Shown: positions 58,133 through 64,000 of the stretch, piece by piece
Position numbering within the stretch: position 1 is the stretch's first letter
Layout of the letters: each line of letters starts with the position of its first letter
Source: Varroa destructor
Lineage: Eukaryota; Arthropoda; Arachnida; Mesostigmata; Varroidae
Length of the DNA stretch: 64,000 nucleotides
NCBI RefSeq assembly: GCF_002443255.2
Contig: NW_019211457.1
Location: 48,571,233 to 48,635,232, forward strand
Direction: 5' to 3'
Made by a program: the position numbers and the translations under genes
The notes under the pieces: generated by a model
What the model was told of the DNA's origin: nothing
What the model saw: the letters and a program-made list of their open reading frames with translations, nothing else
Database searches by the model: none

Positions 58133-61100
58133 TCAACGAAATACATTCGACTTTCGAATTCTGTAAGGTATAACAAGTCGAGTGATGTGGCGTTGATTCG
58201 GTAAGCGTGCCGCTTGAAATTGTTAATTGGCAAATAAGCTATGCCAAGGAAATTCGATATGGGTGGATAATGATTTTGATGACGGCGGCGCCGTTGATGG
58301 GTTCAACAACGCCCCACATAACTCAACGTCGTAAGCTCTACACTACCACTGTACATATCACTTATCTGGTAATCATCCGGTGACGATGAGAACCAGTTGC
58401 CATCTTTCAGTTGAGTGCCATCAAATACTCATAAAATGCTTTTAGGTTCTTTAGCGCTAGGTCACATTTTGCAGATCTGAGCCGTAGCAAAATAGCATAT
58501 CTGGTTCTTTTAAACCGGATTTCCCGCTACATAACCAAACTGCGACGGGACAGAGCGAACAGAATAATAACATTGTGTATGAATATTATGTTTTGTGATA
58601 CGAAGTCGCCATTGTGCGGGTACGACAAATACTCGTTTTCGGCTAAGATCTGAGTCTGAAGGAGAAGTGTATACTGAGAAATAATGGAAATAGGGAATGA
58701 CAATTATTTTATTTCTTCATATTACAATTTGTGGATATTAACGATAATCGCACTAATAATTATTATGTATGACGAGGGATGTTAGAAGATTGACCAAAAG
58801 AGACGATTATGTTCTAATAGCTCTCAGCCATTAATTAATTGTCGTTGTGAAGGATGCACGAATCTCATTCAAGCGCAAATTAATGCTTGCATAAATATAT
58901 CATCGATTAAAGACCGTATTGTGTACAGGAACATATACTAAAGCTTACAGAAAGATTAACACGAATCACAAGCAACACCCATAAGTTCATGCAGTACACA
59001 ACTAAGCAAACACACGAAATGCGGTCGTATACATTGATTATGTAGTATATGCAAAATATATATATATTACTTTTTGTAATCTAGGTAAAGCAAAACGTCT
59101 GCATTGTGTACTTGGACGGTAAGCCAACACCACGCCTGCATTTGCCATAAATAGAATAGTTGGGCATATGAAATATTTAATATGATGAGATATACAATTC
59201 ACTAGTGAAAATAATACTTTACTGAAAAAAAAACGAGAGAAAAGGACTGCAAACGATATCCACCAGACAAATTTATAGGCAAAGAAATTCTGAAAGGCAG
59301 CGATGTTCGTGTGTGGCCATAACATATAGGGTTAAAAAAATAAGGAGGTTCATAAATGTGTGGGACGTATGAAAGTAAGTGAAACAGTAAGCTGTCTTAA
59401 GAAAACCGTGTCCTACTATACCAAAGTACAAATGTGTAAATATAATAGTAAAAATCAGTAGAAAAATGCACACGGTAGGCCGACGTAAAAACCGTAATGA
59501 AGTAGCTATATCCGATGATAAATTAATACTGTGAAATCAATGTGAGATGAAAGTCGGAATAAGCGACACGCCATATATGCCGTAAAAATGTGTCGCTTTG
59601 AAATTAAGGCAAGTTCGTCATAAACGAACACGAAGTAAATCGAAGTGAATGTTCGCTATCAATAAAAAATATAATCGACACTTTATTTATTGATGAAATA
59701 CGACCCGTTATTCTTATTAGTGATGACAGTTCCTGAAAGATCTACTTATTATAAATGCAGTTCATAGAGGGTAGTAAGGCTCATATATATAGCGTATTTT
59801 TTCATGTTACTTTTACTTACAATTGATAATAAAGTGCCGCGTTCGCGTGATTAGTAAAAAGGAAGCTTACAAGAATTAGGTGTTCAGTTTAGTCCGAGTT
59901 CACATTTCGATCCTCTTCCGAATTAAATAGATTCATTACCACCAGAACAAAGGAAGGTAGCAATTTTGGTATGAGATTGCCTATGTTTCAAGTTAATCTC
60001 TGGTAAGTTGCTTACCTTCCCATAGATGCTCCTTCCGGCTATATTATGTCCGACTTTTAGCAGATTATTTTCATATGTACGTGCATAAATTTCTAGATCG
60101 AAAAAGGTCTAGAAAAAAGAATTACCGACAACATTCCACACTATTTTGTTTGAGTTAAAAGTAAACCCTGGATAACTATATTTTAGAAAAAAACGGTACT
60201 TGGAATATCCCTCTGTCTTTTCTCATTTCCATCTATTTATATTTTTATTAATTGATAATATTTAAGTTACTACTTCATTGTATGAAGAAACGTCTCTCAC
60301 GGACGCAGTTATGGATTGAGGAAAATCAATTAGAAATAAAAAAGCTTTGTTTTCGATTCCCGAATATATTTCTAATTAGAATTATGATTGAAGCGACACT
60401 GGTAAATCTCAGTTTTCTAAAATTTTGAAAAAAAAATCATACAAAATTCAGTATATTGATTACCTTTTGAGCTCACAGTAGGTCAAAAGTTCCAAAAATC
60501 TAAAAAGGCCAAAACAAAGGAGTCCGCAAGGTACAAGGAGGCATGAGGGATCAAGAAATCCGACTATTACAGCGTATATGCACACTATAGCTGATATAAA
60601 TAAATCTCTCGTTTGTGCATAAGAACTCCTAAGATGGTCATAAATGACTCTTTCTTGTGATCATTTCTTTTGCTCCTATTGCGCATCTTCTTGTCTTGCG
60701 TCTTGGCACACAAAATTCTGTTTCAAACCCTTCGGAAGCCATTTAATGACCGATAACGGTACAAGACAGTCAATTTTTTAGAAGTTTATACCTTGATAAG
60801 AGTTTGCTCGCACGTAGAGGATAAAAATAGTTGACCTTAGCTCATATTCGAAAAAAGTCCCGTCTTTATGATGACTAGTGTATGATTACGGTTTTCTTTT
60901 CTCACAAGATCTTCTCACAAGAAAAACAATATAATGAACCCACGCAGACCAGGGTAAACAAATACACGGGTAACATTATTGCGGATTTAAGGCCAATTTC
61001 TTGTGTCTTGAATAATTATTTGTAATATATGTATATATATATATAGGTTTGAACACGCAATGTATCGAATGACTAACCATAGTTGTTCTCTTATAATTAA

Positions 61101-64000
61101 ATATATAAATGAAAAATGGTACTTTAGCTATATTTTTTTAACAAATCTGGCTACCGGGGAATCAATGTAAGTCGTAACGTACCAGATACGGTTCTTCGCC
61201 TATTACGGTTTGTGATTTTGGAAGCATACTGAAGTTCGTTTAGCTTTTTTGTGGTCAGATTAAGTACAACGAGTATAATGTAAAACGCTGTGAACAATTT
61301 TTGCAACCACAATATTATTTTATAGCAATAGCAAAGATAACTCCAACGTACTCTTCGTTCCCCATTCTTATTGACAATCAATTTTCAACAACACAATGTA
61401 CAGGTGAGCTTCTTCTTGTCCCATTGTAACAACCAGGATGTTAAAAATTGATCAAGAGTAATTAAGAACGAAGGATGAATTACGAGTTGTTATCTTACTA
61501 CGATTATGAAGTAATATCGAAGTTGCAAAAGCAACAACGATTTGCATGAATCCATTGCACTCATCGTGAATTCAACAAAGCTAAACGAATTTCGTCTGCA
61601 TGTAATAATGGCAAACCCTAGTAGGTGGAGAAGCGCATCCAGTACGGTACGACTTGCCTTGATCTCCCGGTAGCCAGATTTGTTAAAATATTATATCTGA
61701 AATAACGTCTTTCATTTATGTAATTATAAGAGAACAGCTATAGTTAGTACCTAAATAACATTAGCTTGCGACATAAAACGCCTTCATTGTTGAATATTAC
61801 TAATGATTTACTCTATATATGTATTTTTTATTTGAATGTATATGTATATTTACTATCCTCACTATCCACTATTCCTTTGTCTGATCCTAGTTACTCTATG
61901 AGGTCACAATCCACTGTTGAACCCTTAGGGTAAGCCGTAAGCTTCCTTCGGCACCCCTGTCTCGAGATCAAAAGAGGTAAAAGACCTCACAGATGCGTGC
62001 ATGAGCCACAGATAATGAGCGCAAGCAAGAATCCTAAAAGCTCTGTTATTTCACGTTTGCGAAGCTAATTTACTTTTGCCTATTCTACTTTTATCCATAT
62101 AACCCTGTATTTATATCTTATATTATACTGTTTTGCTAATAGTTTTGCATATTCCTGCTCTACTTTCCTTTGTATATTATTACTATTATCATGACTATTA
62201 TTATTATTTGTATATCACCAAGTAGCTTTATCTGCAAAAGTTATGGTCTTCAACGATCGACAGAAAGTAATCGTGTGGCTGATTTGTACTTCTAAAATAA
62301 ATACTATATGCTTTATACATATACTTGCATGGTTGTCTCTGTCTGGCAAAATAATTTAAAACATTTCCGAAGTTTATTAAGTAGTCATCATAACGGCTTA
62401 ACGTGCTCATCTGTTCACGTATTTGCGGACCACAATGCTATGATTTGGCTAATCATCTTTTTTATAAATCGCTGACATTCGCGACAATTGTAGTAGAATT
62501 AGTGTAAACAATGCCTAATTATTTAAATATTACTTTTTGAAGCTTGCTCAAAATGGGATTGAAACGCGATTTTTAGGAGAGTTTATGACATGTTTAACTC
62601 GAAGATTTGTATCTCGATAAAGGCTATCCGTTTGTATCAAAATTATATAAGTCTTGCTTCAGAGCACAAGTCTTAAATGAGAGTATAGGTCTCTTTCTAT
62701 AATGTACGCTATCCAAAGCGCCGTAAAAAGTTCTAAAAAAGCGAAAAATATTTCTAACTTGACAAGTTACAACTAAGTTAACGATACCAGCATCCTGGGG
62801 GAAGTCCATTTATGAATTTCTAGCTATAAAATATTGGAGAACCACGAGATCTTACGTAAATGAAGCTTGAAGATCCTAATGCTATCCTAAGATCCTAGAA
62901 TCGCATTTCTTTCTGCATCTCTATTATTGCAGATGGCCATCGAAAACTAAATAAAAATAAAATATGTTTGATTGACGACTAGTTTACAAACTCTGCCTTA
63001 CAATGCAAAAATACTGCAGATATAAGGAGACATTCGGGTAAGCGTGATATTTAGTTCTGAAAATCTGAAAGTTAAGAATAAATTACTTTTGAAATAGTAG
63101 CTTTAAGAATGTTGAACGCATCACGATTTTGCGTGTCATCTTTGCGCAAGGGTCATGCTGACCTTCTCTGTCTTGATTCAATTTTAGTATGTGTATTCAA
63201 AGATACACAGCAGAGAGACATCGATGCTTTATATACGGAGGTGGTCAAAGGTGACATCGAGCACTGGAAAGATACCACATTAAGAGAGATTTGCCAAGTG
63301 ATCGGCCTAGGTTCTATTTCGCTGTTCACTTCGGAAAATGAATTACATTGTGGTAGGATCAAGGCTGACTGAAACTGTGCACATTTCTTGCCACTGCTGA
63401 TCAAGGTATCCAACTATCACTTGAAGCACAAATTTTGTTGTCTTTTCCGTCTGATAAACAGACGATAACAGTTACTGTCAGTCGTTACTCATGCCAGTAA
63501 CGGCCGTACGACTCAAAACATTTAAAAATCAGTTGCTAAATAAACTAAGAAACGGGTTAAACGCATAAACCCGGGCCGGTCGCGCAACTATGTTTCGCCT
63601 TTTAATGACTTTTAATATGGGTGCTGCGTTTCTAGTTACGTACGTGGATGCTTTCTTTAGCGGATTCCATAACGAGGCTACCAGATGAAGGTTAAACTTC
63701 AACAACAATTCTTTGCCGTTATATGCATTTTTTGTTGTAGTGAAAAGATGGCTAACCTAGTAACGTTCGGTGAAAATCAAAAATTGATTTTCTCTTTATT
63801 ATCATGTTATGTTGTATAAATATATTCGATATAATAGTAAATCATATGTCAGTGTGACTTTCTTTGCTATCTGTATTAAATCTTAAACATACCACAATCC
63901 TCGTTCAGCGACAACTAATCTCATGAAACACAACCTCGTGGTTAAAGGTATGCGAATCCTTATTTTGCAGAGCCAATAATTTTCGAAGTAAATATGTTAT
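58133..64000. other. MADF gene 3' flank and AT-rich gene-poor DNA
   Basis: A polyadenylation hexamer AATAAA at 59661-59666 is one candidate end for the MADF transcript (3' UTR about 1.5 kb). The rest holds an (AT)n tract at 61023-61045 and scattered ORFs under 100 codons. The only one with balanced composition is an 87-codon ATG ORF at 63109-63372. Confidence 0.5.
63109..63372 (+). CDS. Small hypothetical ORF (87 codons), doubtful
   Basis: ATG-initiated, with fairly balanced amino acids (VFKDTQQRDIDALYTEVVKG, then HWKDTTLREICQVIGLG). It overlaps an 86-codon ORF on the other strand. No domain or family is recognised. It could be one exon of a gene running beyond the window, a decayed repeat, or chance. 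Confidence 0.15.
   Translation: MLNASRFCVSSLRKGHADLLCLDSILVCVFKDTQQRDIDALYTEVVKGDIEHWKDTTLREICQVIGLGSISLFTSENELHCGRIKAD

Noticed and set aside
1..64000. CRISPR array, bacterial operon, phage or prokaryotic defence system
   Set aside because: There is no direct-repeat/spacer pattern and the genes are intron-bearing eukaryotic genes.

Overview
This is a eukaryotic, almost certainly arthropod, nuclear scaffold. Genes have GT-AG introns of 100 bp to 14 kb, lie on both strands, and sit in AT-rich intergenic DNA full of (AT)n microsatellites. One large block is CpG- and trinucleotide-rich, and there is one 100-N assembly gap. The protein content (Sin3, Ebi/TBL1 and a MADF-domain factor, a family expanded in arthropods) fits an arthropod. 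A mite or other chelicerate is my guess, but nothing here proves it.

Layout. 1-3.9 kb: AT-rich, no recognisable gene. 3.9-9.7 kb: an intronless Sin3 corepressor gene (+) with a promoter carrying a CRE palindrome and two ATGGCG elements, and a long 3' flank interrupted by the N gap. 10.9-15.0 kb: ATP23 mitochondrial metalloprotease (+), which I reconstructed as five exons giving 242 aa. 15.4-16.3 kb: a possible decayed DNA-transposon fragment. 20.4-28.2 kb: TBL1/Ebi (-), reconstructed as five coding exons giving 612 aa, including a 30-nt terminal coding exon and a distant LisH exon. 28.3-38.6 kb: gene-poor, with a GC-richer segment at 34.4-36.2 kb that may hold the TBL1 promoter. 38.6-56.4 kb: a GC- and triplet-repeat-rich domain holding the 5' end and the 14 kb first intron of a MADF-domain gene (+). 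That gene has four coding exons (42372-58132, 465 aa). A free-standing 157-codon ORF lies inside the intron on the same strand. 58.1-64 kb: AT-rich and essentially empty.

Three of the four clear genes are nuclear transcription regulators. Sin3 is the scaffold of the Sin3/HDAC1-2 complex, TBL1 is a core subunit of the NCoR/SMRT-HDAC3 complex, and the MADF protein is a probable sequence-specific DNA-binding factor. ATP23 acts in the mitochondrial intermembrane space. There is no operon-like organisation. The exon joins given for ATP23, TBL1 and the MADF gene all keep frame and match family sequence on both sides of each junction. I found no convincing new multi-gene system. The most useful leads are the intronless Sin3, the MADF gene's donor-embedded stop codon, the intronic 157-codon ORF, and the unusual triplet-rich domain.
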